Part shown: piece by piece, positions 1 to 10,276 of the stretch
How positions within the stretch are numbered: the stretch's first letter is position 1
How the letters are laid out: each line of letters opens with the position of its first letter
From: an uncultured Paracoccaceae bacterium
Lineage (GTDB): Bacteria > Pseudomonadota > Alphaproteobacteria > Rhodobacterales > Rhodobacteraceae
Length of the DNA: 64,000 bases
Assembly (NCBI GenBank): GCA_947503935.1
Contig: CANNFR010000005.1
Span: 62,001 to 126,000, forward strand
Reading direction: 5' to 3'
Position numbers and translations under genes: made by a program
Notes under the pieces: generated by a model
The model's input: the letters and a program-made list of their open reading frames with translations, nothing else
Databases searched by the model: none
Told to the model about the DNA's origin: nothing

Positions 1-2655
1 GAAGCCTTTGCCAAGGCAAACAAAATGGACAAGCGCGTCTGGGGCAAGCCGGGCGCGAAGATCGGCTTCGTCGCGGCGGGCAAGAACTGGCTGGACCTCG
101 TCCACGCGCTGTCCTTGCTGGGGATCGACGAGGCCGAGGCTGAGCGGCTGGGTATCACCACCTACAAGGTCGGCCAGGTCTTTCCCTTGGATATGGATTC
201 GTTTCACGACTGGGCGGCGGGCCTGGACCTGATCGTGGTGGTCGAGGAAAAGCGCAAGCTGATCGAGGTGCAGGTCAAGGAGGCGATCTTCGACGACCGC
301 GATGGCCGCCGCGTCTATGGCTGGCACAAGGGCGACAGCTATGAAAACGGCCGCCGGCTGGAACTGTTCCCGACCCGTTACGCGCTGGATCCGATCATGA
401 TCGCCGAGAAGATCGGTGGCATCCTGATCGAGGAGGGACGCGAGACCGACCGCATCAAAGCCGGGCTGCAAATGCTTGACGAGGCGCGCAAAGCCGACAA
501 CGCCAAGGAGCTGGCCTCGCGGCTGCCCTATTTCTGCTCGGGCTGCCCGCACAACTCGTCAACCAAGGTGCCCGAGGGCAGCCGCGCCTATGCCGGGATC
601 GGCTGCCATTACATGGTGCAGTGGATGGACCGTGACACGGTCGGCTTCACCCAGATGGGCGGTGAAGGCGCGAACTGGATCGGCGAGGCGCCATTCTCGA
701 ACACGGCCCATGTGTTCCAGAACCTCGGCGACGGCACCTACAACCATTCCGGCGTGCAGGCGATCCGCGCGGCCCTGGCCGCGAACACCACCATAACCTA
801 CAAGATCCTCTTCAATGACGCCGTGGCGATGACGGGCGGCCAGAAGAACGAAGGCGGGCTCTCGGCCGATCAAATCGTGCGCGAGGTTCAGGCGATGGGC
901 GTGAACCATGTCGCCGTGGTCTATGACCAGAAGGAAGAACCCGATTGGTCGGATTTTCCCAAGGGGATTGAGCGGCATGAGCGGGCCGAGATGGACGCGG
1001 TGCAGAAAAAGTTCCGCGAGATCAGGGGTGTCTCGGTCATCGTTTATGTCCAGACCTGTGCCGCCGAAAAGCGCCGCCGCCGCAAGCGCGGCCAGTTTCC
1101 CGACCCCGACACCCGTGTCTTCATCAACACGGATGTCTGCGAGGGCTGCGGCGATTGCGGGGTGCAGTCGAACTGCGTGTCGCTGGTGCCGGTCGAGACG
1201 GAACTGGGGCGCAAGCGCGCCATCGATCAGTCGTCGTGCAACAAGGATCTCTCGTGCCTCAAAGGCTTCTGCCCGTCTTTCGTGACGGTGGCGGGCGCCA
1301 AACCAAAGAAGGCCGCGACACAGGAGGTCGACATCCCCGATCTGCCGCTGCCCGATCTGCCGGTGATCAAGGGCACCCACAACGTCGTCATCACCGGGGT
1401 CGGCGGCACCGGCGTGGTGACGGTGGGCGCGATCATGGCGCAGGCGGCACAGCTTGATGGCAAGGGTGCAGGCATGATGGAGATGGCAGGATTGGCCCAG
1501 AAGGGCGGTGCGGTGCATATCCATTGCCGTTTGGCGAACGCCCCTCAGGACATCAGCGCGATCCGCGTGGCGACTGGCGAGGCCGATGTGGTCATCGGCG
1601 GCGATCTGGTGGTGACGGCGGGCGCCAAGACGATGGGGCTGATGCGCACCGGCAAGACCGGGGCGGTGGTGAACGCCCATGAGATCATCACCGGTGAGTT
1701 CACCAAGAATACCGAATTTCGCATTCCCTCCAGTGACTTGCAGCTTGCCCTCAAGGCCCGTCTGCGCGAGCGGTTGCTGACTTTCGATGCCTCGGCCCTG
1801 GCCAAGGCGCTGATGGGCGACACGATCTTTTCCAACATGATCATTCTTGGCGCGGCCTGGCAAAAGGGGTGGGTACCGCTCAGCCTTGAGGCGATCGTGA
1901 AGGCCATCGAATTGAACGGCGCGGCGGTTGAGCGCAACCAGCAGGCGTTCAAGATCGGCCGCTGGGCCGCCCAGATGCCCGAGGCGGCAGCGCAGGTGCT
2001 GGTGCCCGGAATTGTCAAAAAGCCGAGGACTCTTGACCAAAAGATCGCCTTCCGTGCCGATCATCTGGCGGCCTACCAGTCGCGCGGGCTGGCCAAGCGG
2101 TACTACAAGATGGTCGATGCGGTCTCGGACCCGCGCGTCAAGGAGGCCGTCGCCAAGGGGTACCATAAGCTCTTGGCCTACAAGGACGAATACGAGGTCG
2201 CCCGATTGCTGCGGACGAGTGCCGACAAGGCGCGCGCTGAATTCGATGGCGACCTGAAGCTGAGCTATCACCTGGCGCCGCCGCTTCTGGCGCGCAAGGG
2301 TGCTGACGGTCGACCGAAGAAGATCGTGTTCGGCGCGTGGATCGGCTGGCTTTATGGGCCTCTGGCCTGGCTGAAAATCCTGCGCGGCACCGCGCTTGAC
2401 CCGTTCGGGTATACGGCCGAGCGCAAGATGGAGCGCGCGCTGATCAAACAATACGAGGCCGACATGGCCGAGGTTTTGCCCAAGCTGACCCGCGAGACCA
2501 AGGATCCCATCGTCGCCCTGGCCGAACTGCCCCTGCAGATCCGCGGCTTCGGCCCGGTGAAGGAGGCCCATGCCCGGGCCGCGGCCAAACGGCGCAAGGA
2601 ATTGCTGGCCGTGATCCGCGCGGGCGGGTCACAACTGCGTCAGGCGGCCGAATGA
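1..2655 (+). CDS. Indolepyruvate:ferredoxin oxidoreductase family protein, fused alpha/beta (5' truncated)
   Basis: The frame is open from the first base, so the N-terminus lies upstream; about 884 residues are visible. The family decarboxylates aryl pyruvates such as indolepyruvate to acyl-CoA with ferredoxin as electron acceptor. The TPP-binding part carries FCSGCPHN and GDGTYNHSG (bases about 530-770). A ferredoxin-like CEGCGDCGVQSNC cluster is encoded near 1138-1176. The gamma/IorB-type domain begins at GVGGTGVVTVGA (about 1396) and contains MAGLAQKGGAVH. The last ~200 residues match the DUF6537-type tail of single-chain alphaproteobacterial enzymes. Family assignment is firm; the true 2-oxoacid substrate is inferred. 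Confidence 0.93.
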   Translation, partial: EAFAKANKMDKRVWGKPGAKIGFVAAGKNWLDLVHALSLLGIDEAEAERLGITTYKVGQVFPLDMDSFHDWAAGLDLIVVVEEKRKLIEVQVKEAIFDDRDGRRVYGWHKGDSYENGRRLELFPTRYALDPIMIAEKIGGILIEEGRETDRIKAGLQMLDEARKADNAKELASRLPYFCSGCPHNSSTKVPEGSRAYAGIGCHYMVQWMDRDTVGFTQMGGEGANWIGEAPFSNTAHVFQNLGDGTYNHSGVQAIRAALAANTTITYKILFNDAVAMTGGQKNEGGLSADQIVREVQAMGVNHVAVVYDQKEEPDWSDFPKGIERHERAEMDAVQKKFREIRGVSVIVYVQTCAAEKRRRRKRGQFPDPDTRVFINTDVCEGCGDCGVQSNCVSLVPVETELGRKRAIDQSSCNKDLSCLKGFCPSFVTVAGAKPKKAATQEVDIPDLPLPDLPVIKGTHNVVITGVGGTGVVTVGAIMAQAAQLDGKGAGMMEMAGLAQKGGAVHIHCRLANAPQDISAIRVATGEADVVIGGDLVVTAGAKTMGLMRTGKTGAVVNAHEIITGEFTKNTEFRIPSSDLQLALKARLRERLLTFDASALAKALMGDTIFSNMIILGAAWQKGWVPLSLEAIVKAIELNGAAVERNQQAFKIGRWAAQMPEAAAQVLVPGIVKKPRTLDQKIAFRADHLAAYQSRGLAKRYYKMVDAVSDPRVKEAVAKGYHKLLAYKDEYEVARLLRTSADKARAEFDGDLKLSYHLAPPLLARKGADGRPKKIVFGAWIGWLYGPLAWLKILRGTALDPFGYTAERKMERALIKQYEADMAEVLPKLTRETKDPIVALAELPLQIRGFGPVKEAHARAAAKRRKELLAVIRAGGSQLRQAAE

Positions 2656-2706
2656 TGCACGCTTCTCGTCGCGGAAATGTCATACTGACCGGCGAAACTG
2701 TTGGTG

Positions 2707-3621
2707 ATGTACGATCAAGGCGCGGGTCCGGGGGCGTTGGCGCAGATGAGCAAAAGCCAGATTGCACGCGAGATCAGCTATGCGTCCTCCGCCGCCACAA
2801 AACGCGGGCAACTGCTCGTCCGGGTGCTTGAGAACGCGACTGGCCGCCTGCGGCTGATCAAACGCGCCGATGGCTACGAGCGTGACGTGGCCCAGGGCCG
2901 CGATTTCTGGGATGTAATGACGGACCGCTACGGTCTGAGCCTGGAGATTGCCGGCGGCAGCCTGTCGAACATTCCCACCGATGGGCCGCTGATCGTGATC
3001 GCCAATCACCCCTACGGCATCCTTGATGGCCTGATGATGGGGCGCATTCTGGCCCATGTCCGTGGCGATTTCCGCATCCTCGCCAATTCCGTCTTCCGCA
3101 AGGCCGAAGACCTAAACCGCGTCGTGCTGCCTGTGTCTTTCGATGGCACGAAGGACGCGGTGCAACTGAATATAAACACGCGCAAAATCGCCGTCGATTA
3201 TCTGGTGCAAGGCGGGGCGATCGGGGTGTTTCCGGGCGGCACCGTCTCGACCGCGGCCAGGCCCTTCGGCCCGCCCATGGACCCCGGCTGGCGCAACTTC
3301 ACCGCCAAGATGATCGCCAAGTCAGGCGCCACGGTCGTGCCGATCTATTTCGATGGCCACAACTCGCGCCTATTTCAACTGGCCAGCCATTTGCATCAGA
3401 CGCTGCGGCTGGCCCTGCTGATCAAGGAATTCCGTGCCCGCGTGGATGAACCGGTGCGCGTCGTGGTGGGCCAGCCGATCGACCCGACCCGCCTTGCCGC
3501 GCTGAAGACCGATCCGAAACGCATGATGGATTTCCTGCGCCGCGCCACGTATGAGCTATCGCCAAGCCCGTGCAAGTCGTATGAATACGGCTACGAGTTC
3601 GAGGCGCGATACAAGGCGTGA
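2707..3621 (+). CDS. Lysophospholipid acyltransferase family protein
   Basis: PlsC-like acyltransferase of about 304 residues, expected to acylate a lysolipid at the inner membrane. The motifs [10 protein letters not shown] (the H-x4-D catalytic type), FRILAN and GVFPGGTVS are in the family order, followed by [18 protein letters not shown]. Start codons compete at 2701 (TTG), 2707 (ATG) and 2746 ([16 protein letters not shown]). None has a clear Shine-Dalgarno, and 2746 may be the real start because homology-like sequence begins there. It overlaps no neighbour; murI follows 4 nt downstream. The lipid substrate cannot be read from the sequence. Confidence 0.85.
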   Translation: MYDQGAGPGALAQMSKSQIAREISYASSAATKRGQLLVRVLENATGRLRLIKRADGYERDVAQGRDFWDVMTDRYGLSLEIAGGSLSNIPTDGPLIVIANHPYGILDGLMMGRILAHVRGDFRILANSVFRKAEDLNRVVLPVSFDGTKDAVQLNINTRKIAVDYLVQGGAIGVFPGGTVSTAARPFGPPMDPGWRNFTAKMIAKSGATVVPIYFDGHNSRLFQLASHLHQTLRLALLIKEFRARVDEPVRVVVGQPIDPTRLAALKTDPKRMMDFLRRATYELSPSPCKSYEYGYEFEARYKA

Positions 3622-3625
3622 GGCG

Positions 3626-4450
3626 ATGGCGGTTGGCATTTTCGATTCGGGGCTGGGTGGCCTGACGGTTTACGACGCCGTGACCAAGCGGTTGCCCGAG
3701 GTGCCATTCGTCTATTTCGGTGACAACGCGAATACGCCCTACGGCGTGCGCACCGCCGACGACATCTACGATCTGACTTGCGCGGGGGTTGAACGGCTGT
3801 GGGATGAAGGCTGCGACCTGGTGATCCTCGCCTGCAACACGGCCTCTGCCGCGGCGCTCCGCCGCATGCAGGAGGGGTGGGTGCCGCCGGACAAGCGGGT
3901 GTTGGGCGTCTTCGTACCGCTGATCGAGGCGTTGACCGAACGGCAATGGGGCGACAACTCGCCCCCGCGCGAGGTGGCCGTCAAACACGTGGCCTTGTTC
4001 GCGACGCCCGCCACCGTATCAAGCCGCGCGTTCCAGCGTGAACTGGCCTTCCGGGCCGTCGGCGTGGATGTCGAGGCGCAGCCCTGTGGCGGCGTGGTCG
4101 ACGCGATCGAGGCGGGCGACATGATCCTGGCCGAGGCACTGGTGCGCAGCCATGTCGAGGCGCTGCAGCGGCGGATGCCAAGCCCTGAAGCCGCGATCCT
4201 CGGCTGCACCCATTACCCCCTGATGCAGGACGTGTTTCAGGACGCGCTGGGCCTGGAAGTGCGGGTTTACTCGCAAGCGCAGCTTGTCGCCGAAAGCCTG
4301 GCTGACTATCTGCATCGGAGGCCCGAGATGGTTGGGCCGGGGCAGGCGGCCAAGCTGCTGACCACAGGCGATCCAAAGAAGGTCGGCGCCAAGGCCACGC
4401 AATTCCTGCGCCGCCAGATGACCTATGAAGCGGCGTTTGACGACGATTAG
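3626..4450 (+). CDS. murI: Glutamate racemase
   Basis: Converts L- to D-glutamate for peptidoglycan precursors in the cytoplasm. The protein opens with [15 protein letters not shown], the family signature with the first catalytic region. It carries the two catalytic cysteines in [13 protein letters not shown] and [10 protein letters not shown], and [10 protein letters not shown] between them. Its 274 residues are normal for MurI. The start at 3626 puts the signature at residue 3; upstream in-frame codons only extend into the acyltransferase gene. It sits 4 nt after that gene and 18 nt before ccmE, so co-transcription is likely. Confidence 0.95.
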   Translation: MAVGIFDSGLGGLTVYDAVTKRLPEVPFVYFGDNANTPYGVRTADDIYDLTCAGVERLWDEGCDLVILACNTASAAALRRMQEGWVPPDKRVLGVFVPLIEALTERQWGDNSPPREVAVKHVALFATPATVSSRAFQRELAFRAVGVDVEAQPCGGVVDAIEAGDMILAEALVRSHVEALQRRMPSPEAAILGCTHYPLMQDVFQDALGLEVRVYSQAQLVAESLADYLHRRPEMVGPGQAAKLLTTGDPKKVGAKATQFLRRQMTYEAAFDDD

Positions 4451-4468
4451 AACCGGGGCGAGACGACG

Positions 4469-4924
4469 ATGAGAGGGCTGAAGAAGAAACGCCGCATTCA
4501 GGTGATCGCGCTGGCCGCGATCGCGCTGGCCGTGTCGACCGCGCTGATCGGCTATGCGATGCGCGACGGCATCAATTTCTTCCGCGCGCCGAGCCAGGTT
4601 ATGGCCGAACCGCCCGGCCCGACCGAGACGTTTCGCATTGGCGGTCTGGTCGAGGAGGGCAGTCTGATCCGCGGCCAGGGCGAGACGATCACCTTCCGCG
4701 TGACCGATGGCGGCGCCTCGGTGCCGGTCGCCTATACCGGCGTCTTGCCCGATCTCTTTGGCGAGGGGGAAGGCATGGTCGGCACGGGCCGCTACATTGA
4801 CGGTGTCTTCCAAGCCACTGAGATTCTTGCCAGACATGATGAGACCTACATGCCTAAAGAGGTCATCGATGCGCTGAAGGATCAGGGCGTCTACGTCGAT
4901 CCCGATGCGGGCGTCGACGGGTAG
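4469..4924 (+). CDS. ccmE: Cytochrome c maturation heme chaperone CcmE
   Basis: CcmE binds heme covalently in the periplasm and hands it to the CcmF/CcmH lyase. The 151-residue protein has a basic N-terminus, one membrane anchor (about residues 10-30) and the OB-fold beta domain. The heme-binding His123 lies in LARHDETYMPK, with Tyr127 four residues on, as in the H-DExY signature. CcmF and CcmH follow 1.3 kb downstream, separated by a muramidase/holin pair. Confidence 0.97.
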   Translation: MRGLKKKRRIQVIALAAIALAVSTALIGYAMRDGINFFRAPSQVMAEPPGPTETFRIGGLVEEGSLIRGQGETITFRVTDGGASVPVAYTGVLPDLFGEGEGMVGTGRYIDGVFQATEILARHDETYMPKEVIDALKDQGVYVDPDAGVDG

Positions 4925-4993
4925 CGTACGCTCTCTTCCGACAATTTTAAGCACATCTGAGGAATTCTCCCCCCGCGATCCAAGGGGGACCAG

Positions 4994-5605
4994 ATGCGCA
5001 GCGTTTCTGATATTGCAGATGAGATCATTGCCCGCGAGGGCGGCTATGTGAACGATCCCGATGATCCGGGCGGCCCCACGAAATACGGGGTCACGATCCA
5101 CACGATGCGGCGCCTCGGGCTGGATCTGACGGGCGACGGCAAGGTCAACGCGGCCGATGTGCGGCGTCTGACGCGCGAGGCGGCGCGCGACATCTATGTC
5201 GAGCATTACTTTCACCGTCCCGGCTTGTCGAAATTGCCCGATGCCCTGCAAGCCACGGTGTTTGACATGTATGTCAATGCCGGTGCCAACGCGATCCGCA
5301 TTTTGCAGCGCCTTCTCAATCAGATGGGCGAAGCTCTTGAGGTTGATGGCGCGCTGGGTCCCCTGACCTTGGCCGCGGCCGAGCGCGCGGCCCGATCGGC
5401 GCCGAACCACATCGCCGATGCCTATGGCATCGCGCGGCGCGACTATTACTACGCCCTGGCCGACAGGCGCCCGGCCAGCCGCAAATATGCCCGTCGGCGC
5501 GACGGCGGCAAGGGTGGCTGGATCAAGCGCGCCGAGGAATTCATCTCGCCCCGGTTTCACCTGACCGCGGCCGAACATCGCGCAAAGGTGGCATCATGGG
5601 GCTGA
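4994..5605 (+). CDS. Holin-associated N-acetylmuramidase (GH108 endolysin)
   Basis: Phage-type lysozyme predicted to cut the glycan strands of peptidoglycan. The N-terminal GH108 domain has the catalytic-Glu motif AREGGYVNDPDDPGGPTKYG with Glu15. A DLTGDGKVNAADV segment and a C-terminal peptidoglycan-binding part (VDGALGPLTLAAA, about residues 115-130) follow. No signal peptide is evident, so export would depend on the holin, whose gene overlaps its 3' end by 10 nt. A strong AGGGGGA precedes the ATG. Location inside the ccm cluster, away from any prophage genes, suggests a domesticated lysis cassette. Confidence 0.9.
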   Translation: MRSVSDIADEIIAREGGYVNDPDDPGGPTKYGVTIHTMRRLGLDLTGDGKVNAADVRRLTREAARDIYVEHYFHRPGLSKLPDALQATVFDMYVNAGANAIRILQRLLNQMGEALEVDGALGPLTLAAAERAARSAPNHIADAYGIARRDYYYALADRRPASRKYARRRDGGKGGWIKRAEEFISPRFHLTAAEHRAKVASWG

Positions 5606-6084
5606 TCGGACGCATCCTGGGCGGCCCCGCCGCCACGACCGCGCTGGCCTCGGCCGCGACTGATGTGGCCGAGGTCTTCGTGCCCAACGCCACACGGCGG
5701 ATGGAGCTGAGCCACGAGGCCTACAAGGCCGCGCTCGACGAGCATGGGGAAGAGTTCAAGCATATCCGCCCCGGCCTCTTTGATCGCTTCGTCAACGGTC
5801 TGAACCGCCTGCCGCGTCCGATGCTGGCGCTGGGGACATTGGGTCTCTTCGTCTACGCGATGGTCGACCCGACGCATTTCGCGCAGCGCATGGTGGGCCT
5901 GGCCTATGTGCCCGAACCGCTCTGGTGGCTTCTGGGCGCCATCGTCAGCTTCTATTTCGGCGCGCGCGAGGCGCATTACTTCCGCACGCGCAGCGACAGG
6001 GCGCTGCCGGTCAGCATTACGGTGCGCCCCGAACCCTCGCAAAACGCCGCCCTCGACGAATGGCGCGCGCAGTCGGGCGGGTAG
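5596..6084 (+). CDS. Holin family protein (3TM type)
   Basis: 162-residue membrane protein resembling the 3TMs holin family. It has an amphipathic N-terminus and hydrophobic stretches around residues 75-95 (PRPMLALGTLGLFVYAMVD) and 104-120 (PLWWLLGAIVSFYFGA). The ATG overlaps the endolysin stop within ATGGGGCTGA, so the two are translationally coupled. Holins form membrane lesions that let the endolysin reach the wall. The pair resembles the holin/endolysin cassette used for gene-transfer-agent release in Rhodobacter; that role here is inference. Confidence 0.85.
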   Translation: MGLIGRILGGPAATTALASAATDVAEVFVPNATRRMELSHEAYKAALDEHGEEFKHIRPGLFDRFVNGLNRLPRPMLALGTLGLFVYAMVDPTHFAQRMVGLAYVPEPLWWLLGAIVSFYFGAREAHYFRTRSDRALPVSITVRPEPSQNAALDEWRAQSGG

Positions 6085-6124
6085 GCCAGCCCCCTTCCTT
6101 CTGACAAAAATATCCCACGGGGGT

Positions 6125-6148
6125 GCGGGGGTGTGAAACCCCCGCTTT
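6125..6148 (+). terminator. Hairpin terminator after the endolysin/holin pair
   Basis: An 8-bp perfect stem, GCGGGGGT with ACCCCCGC, closes a 5-nt loop and is followed by TTT. It lies 40 nt past the holin stop and before ccmF. Stem and loop are seen directly; the short T-run makes termination efficiency uncertain. It would partly separate ccmF-ccmH from the upstream genes. Confidence 0.55.
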
Positions 6149-6228
6149 CGCGCAGGCCAATCAGGCCCCCCGCGACAGGCGCGCGCACCCCATTGGAACG
6201 GGTTTGAAAGCAGGCTACTATCTGGCTC

Positions 6229-8208
6229 ATGATTGTAGAGCTTGGCCATTTCGCCCTGATCCTCGCCTTCGCCGTCGCCATTGTGCAGATGGTCGTGCCC
6301 TTTGTCGGTGCGCATAAGGGCTGGAATGGCTGGATGGCGGTGGCCGATCCTGCGGCGACGGTGCAGTTTCTGCTGGTCGCGTTCTCCTTCGCGGCGCTGA
6401 CCTACGCTTTCGTCACGTCGGATTTCTCGCTGCAACTGGTGGTGCTGAATTCGCATACCGCCAAGCCGCTCATCTACAAGATCACCGGCGTGTGGGGGAA
6501 TCACGAAGGCTCTCTGCTGCTCTGGGTGCTGATCCTCACCCTCTTCGGGGCCTGCGCGTCATGGTTCGGCGGCAACCTGCCGCCCACATTGCGCGCCCGC
6601 GTCCTCGCGGTGCAGGCCAGCGTGGCGGTGGCCTTCTTCGCTTTCATCCTGCTCACCTCGAACCCGTTCCTGCGGCTGGCCGTGCCGCCCTTTGACGGGC
6701 AGGACCTGAACCCGCTTCTGCAGGACCCGGGCCTCGCCTTCCACCCGCCGTTCCTCTACCTCGGCTATGTCGGCCTTTCGATGAGCTTCTCCTTCGCCGT
6801 CGCCGCCCTGATCGAGGGCCGGGTCGACGCCGCCTGGGGCCGCTGGGTGCGCCCCTGGACGCTAGCGGCCTGGCTCTTCCTGACCATCGGCATCGCGCTT
6901 GGCTCCTGGTGGGCCTATTACGAGCTTGGTTGGGGCGGCTTCTGGTTCTGGGACCCGGTCGAGAATGCCAGCTTCATGCCCTGGCTGATCGCCGCGGCGC
7001 TGCTGCACTCGGCCATCGTGGTCGAAAAGCGCGAGGCGCTGAAGGCCTGGACGATCCTTCTGGCGATCCTGGCCTTCGGCTTTTCGCTCATCGGCGCGTT
7101 CATCGTGCGCTCGGGCGTGCTGACCAGCGTTCACGCTTTCGCTAATGACCCTGAGCGCGGGGTCTATCTTCTGGCGATCACCGGCATCTTCATGGGCGGC
7201 GCGCTGACCTTGTTTGCCTTCCGCGCCGGCGCGATGGAGGCCAAGGGCGTCTTCTCGACCGTCAGCCGCGAGACCGGGATCGTGGCCAACAACATCCTTC
7301 TGTCGGTCTCGTGCTTCGTGGTTTTCGTCGGCACGATCTGGCCGCTGGTGGCTGAGATGGCGTTTGACCGCAAGCTGTCGGTCGGCCCGCCGTTTTTCAA
7401 CGCAGCCTTTTCGCCCTTCATGGTGGCCATCGCGGTCGTGATGCCCATCGCGGCGCTTCTGCCGTGGAAGCGCGCGACTCTGGCTCGTGCGATGCGCCCG
7501 CTTTGGGGCGTTCTGGCGCTGTCGCTGGCGGTGGCCTTGCTGGTCTGGGCGATGCAAACCGGTCGTTCGGCGCTGGGGCCGGTAGGTGTCGCGCTGGGGC
7601 TTTGGGTTGTGCTGGGATCGGCCGTCGATCTATGGAGCCGCGCCGGGCGTGGCGATATCGGCGCAAAGCTTCGCCGCCTGACGCGTCTGCCACGGGCCGA
7701 TTGGGGCAAGGCCGTGGCCCATGCCGGCATGGGCATCACCATCTTCGCCGTCGCCGCCCTTTTGGCCTGGGAGAGCGAGGATATCCGCGTCGCGCGCGAG
7801 GGCGACCGCTACGATGTGGCCGGGTTCGGGATCGAACTGCGTGAGGTGCGCAACCTGGAAGGGCCCAATTACCTCAGCACCATGGCCGAGATCGGGGTCT
7901 ATCGCGGCGACCGCGAGGTCACGACGCTTTTCCCCGAAAAGCGGGACTATCCCGTGGCGCAGATGCCCACGACCGAGGCCGCCATCCGCAACGGCGTCTT
8001 GCAGGATATCTACGTGGTGATCGGCGATCCGCAGGTAGGCGGTGGCTGGGCCGTGCGCACCTATATCAAGCCGTTTGCGAACTGGATCTGGGGCGGCTGC
8101 ATCATCATGGCGCTTGGCGGCGCGCTCAGCCTGTCTGACCGGCGCTACCGTGTGGCGGCCGGCGCCCGCAAAGCGGCGCGGCCCGTGGGCGCGGTGCCGG
8201 CGGAATGA
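6229..8208 (+). CDS. ccmF: Heme lyase CcmF, cytochrome c maturation
   Basis: Large inner-membrane protein (659 residues, about 15 membrane segments) that transfers heme from CcmE to apocytochrome c. The tryptophan-rich periplasmic signature [18 protein letters not shown] is present near residues 234-251. The histidine regions [23 protein letters not shown] and [12 protein letters not shown] sit in their usual places, and [13 protein letters not shown] follows the Trp motif. Start ATG at 6229 has only a weak upstream AAAGCAGG. The stop overlaps the ccmH start in ATGA. Confidence 0.97.
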   Translation: MIVELGHFALILAFAVAIVQMVVPFVGAHKGWNGWMAVADPAATVQFLLVAFSFAALTYAFVTSDFSLQLVVLNSHTAKPLIYKITGVWGNHEGSLLLWVLILTLFGACASWFGGNLPPTLRARVLAVQASVAVAFFAFILLTSNPFLRLAVPPFDGQDLNPLLQDPGLAFHPPFLYLGYVGLSMSFSFAVAALIEGRVDAAWGRWVRPWTLAAWLFLTIGIALGSWWAYYELGWGGFWFWDPVENASFMPWLIAAALLHSAIVVEKREALKAWTILLAILAFGFSLIGAFIVRSGVLTSVHAFANDPERGVYLLAITGIFMGGALTLFAFRAGAMEAKGVFSTVSRETGIVANNILLSVSCFVVFVGTIWPLVAEMAFDRKLSVGPPFFNAAFSPFMVAIAVVMPIAALLPWKRATLARAMRPLWGVLALSLAVALLVWAMQTGRSALGPVGVALGLWVVLGSAVDLWSRAGRGDIGAKLRRLTRLPRADWGKAVAHAGMGITIFAVAALLAWESEDIRVAREGDRYDVAGFGIELREVRNLEGPNYLSTMAEIGVYRGDREVTTLFPEKRDYPVAQMPTTEAAIRNGVLQDIYVVIGDPQVGGGWAVRTYIKPFANWIWGGCIIMALGGALSLSDRRYRVAAGARKAARPVGAVPAE

Positions 8209-8657
8209 AGCTGCTGGCGCTGATCCTGCTGCTGCTGGCGGCCCCGGCCTTCGCCGTGCAGCCCGATGAGGTTCTGGACGATCCCGCCCTTGAGGCCCGC
8301 GCCCGGGATATCTCGGAAGGGCTGCGCTGCCTCGTCTGCCGCAATGAGAGCATCGACGAATCAAACGCCGATCTGGCGCGCGACCTGCGCCTTCTGGTGC
8401 GTGAGCGTCTGACCGAGGGCGACAGCGACGAAGAGGTCGTGGCCTTCGTTGTCGACCGTTATGGCGAATACGTGCTGCTGAACCCCACGCTGACGGGATC
8501 GAACCTGATCCTCTGGATTGCGGGGCCTCTGATGCTGCTGGCGGCGCTTGGCATTGCGGGGGCCTATGTGATGCGCCGCAAAGATGCGCCGGAACCCGCG
8601 GCGGGAGAGCTCTCCGAGGCCGAGAAGGCGCGGCTTGACCAGATCATGCGCGGCTGA
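8205..8657 (+). CDS. ccmH: Cytochrome c maturation thiol reductant CcmH
   Basis: Periplasmic, membrane-anchored thioredoxin-like partner of CcmF that keeps the apocytochrome CxxCH thiols reduced. It has a signal peptide (about residues 1-17), the redox motif [11 protein letters not shown] with Cys42 and Cys45, and one C-terminal transmembrane helix (about residues 100-122). The 150-residue length is that of the short CcmH without the fused CcmI part; no ccmI is seen in this window. Start overlaps the ccmF stop by 4 nt. Confidence 0.96.
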   Translation: MKLLALILLLLAAPAFAVQPDEVLDDPALEARARDISEGLRCLVCRNESIDESNADLARDLRLLVRERLTEGDSDEEVVAFVVDRYGEYVLLNPTLTGSNLILWIAGPLMLLAALGIAGAYVMRRKDAPEPAAGELSEAEKARLDQIMRG

Positions 8658-8823
8658 GTAGAAGGCGCGCACGGTCTGCAGTTCACCGAGGCGCCGCCAC
8701 CCCGCATGGGGGCTGAACCTGCCACGTGTCACATCATGGATTTTCCGACAGGCGCAGCCATAGCGCCCGAAGGGCGGCCAGGGCACCCCCATAGGGGCCA
8801 AGGGTTTGCGCATGGAGGATGAC

Positions 8824-9336
8824 ATGACGCGACAGACGATTTCACTGACCATCAGCGATGTCTCGGGCTTTGCCCGCGCGCTGAGGGGCCAGTTGCCGGG
8901 TGACGAGGCGGGACACCAGACCTGGCTGAACCGCATCGCCCGCGCCGCCGGGTTTCGCAACTTTCAACACCTGAGCGCGGCCCGCAAGGATGCCGAGCCC
9001 CCGGCCGATATGGCCAAGGTCGCCCGCGCGCGCCGGTGGTTCGACGATCAGGGCCGTTTCGCGCGCTGGCCCGCCCGGCGCGGGGTGCGCGAGCTCTGCC
9101 TCTGGGCGATCTGGGCGCGGCTGCCGCCGGAGACCGAATGGCATGAGCGGCAGATCTCGGCCCTGATCGACGATCTGACCGCGCTGAAGGATGCCGCCCA
9201 GATCCGCCGCGGGCTGGTCGAGATGGGGCTTCTGACCCGACAGGTCGACGGCACCGGCTATCGCCGCATCGAACGCCGCCCGCCGCCCGAGGCGCGCGCC
9301 CTGATCGCGGCCCTGGCGGGGAAATCTGCTTTGTGA
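8824..9336 (+). CDS. DUF2087 domain-containing protein
   Basis: About 170 residues. The C-terminal half (from RARRWFDDQGRFARWPARRG to GLLTRQVDGTGYRRIER) matches the DUF2087 pattern: a winged-helix-like domain with 'R-x-L/V-x-x-x-L-V-x-x-G-L-x-x-R'. The N-terminal ~60 residues (ISDVSGFARALRGQL..HQTWLNRIARAAGFRNFQHL) resemble small basic helical domains of glyoxalase-like fusion proteins. GGAGG at 8814-8818 lies 5 nt before the ATG at 8824 and decides the start. It is likely regulatory, but no target can be inferred. Confidence 0.75.
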   Translation: MTRQTISLTISDVSGFARALRGQLPGDEAGHQTWLNRIARAAGFRNFQHLSAARKDAEPPADMAKVARARRWFDDQGRFARWPARRGVRELCLWAIWARLPPETEWHERQISALIDDLTALKDAAQIRRGLVEMGLLTRQVDGTGYRRIERRPPPEARALIAALAGKSAL

Positions 9337-9405
9337 CGCATGGTTGCCCTTTCCCTCGGGGCCTGCTTGCCTATGCTCGCCCGAAACAGGGCCCGAGGGA
9401 GCGAG

Positions 9406-10185
9406 ATGATGGACTACCAAGCAATCACCCTGACCGTCGCCGATGACGTGGCGGTCCTGCGGCTGAACCGGCCCGACGTGATGAACGCGCTGAACACCCA
9501 GATGCGAGCCGAAATTCTTTATGCGGTGAAAGAGGCGCCGAAGATGGCCCGCGTTCTGGTCATGACGGGCGAGGGGCGGGCCTTCTGCTCGGGCCAGGAC
9601 CTCGCCGATCGGGGCAACGCGGCCAATATCGATCTGGAGCGGACGCTGCGCGACGAATACGAGCCGATGTTGAAGGCCATCTTCGATTGCCCGATCCCTG
9701 TCATCGCGGCCGTGAACGGCGCGGCGGCGGGGGCCGGGGCCAATCTGGCGCTGGCCGCCGATGTGGTGATCGCGGCGGAAAGCGCCAACTTCATCCAGGC
9801 CTTCACCCGGATCGGCCTGATCCCCGATGCCGGCGGCACCTATTGGCTGCCCCGTCAGGTGGGGTTCGCGCGGGCGATGGGGGCGATGCTTTTCGCCGAC
9901 AAGATCACCGCCAAACAGGCCGCCGATTGGGGCATGATCTGGGAAGCCGTGGCCGATGCCGATTTCGCCGACCATTGGCAGGCCCGTGCGGCGCATCTGG
10001 CCAAGGGGCCGACGGCGGCCTATGGCCATCTGAAAAGCGCGCTCCGCCAAAGCTTTGCCAATGACCTGGACGGTCAGCTGAAGCTTGAGGCACATTTGCA
10101 GGGCGCGTGTGGGCAGACACGCGATTTCCGCGAAGGCGTGATTGCCTTCATCGAAAAGCGCCCCGCCAGGTTTGAGGGGCGCTAA
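9406..10185 (+). CDS. Enoyl-CoA hydratase/isomerase family protein, PaaG-like
   Basis: Crotonase-fold enzyme of 259 residues. NRPDVMNALNTQM, the oxyanion-hole segment GRAFCSGQDLADRG and the second one in AAVNGAAAGAGANLALAADVV are all present, as is LIPDAGGTYWLPRQVG. FCSGQDL..R is typical of PaaG, the 2-(1,2-epoxy-1,2-dihydrophenyl)acetyl-CoA isomerase of phenylacetate catabolism, but no other paa genes are near. The real substrate is therefore open. GAGGGAGCGAG directly precedes two ATGs at 9406 and 9409. Confidence 0.88.
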   Translation: MMDYQAITLTVADDVAVLRLNRPDVMNALNTQMRAEILYAVKEAPKMARVLVMTGEGRAFCSGQDLADRGNAANIDLERTLRDEYEPMLKAIFDCPIPVIAAVNGAAAGAGANLALAADVVIAAESANFIQAFTRIGLIPDAGGTYWLPRQVGFARAMGAMLFADKITAKQAADWGMIWEAVADADFADHWQARAAHLAKGPTAAYGHLKSALRQSFANDLDGQLKLEAHLQGACGQTRDFREGVIAFIEKRPARFEGR

Positions 10186-10276
10186 AAGGGAGCCGAAGGT
10201 AGGGAATCGGTTACTCGACCTAAGGGAGAGCTTTGCGTTACCTTGCGGCAGCTAAGGAACGTCGGGGGACAGATCA

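Noticed and set aside
559-2571. 670-residue minus-strand frame opposite the indolepyruvate oxidoreductase
   Set aside because: The sense frame has clear catalytic motifs; the antisense product has none and a His/Arg/Leu-rich shadow composition.
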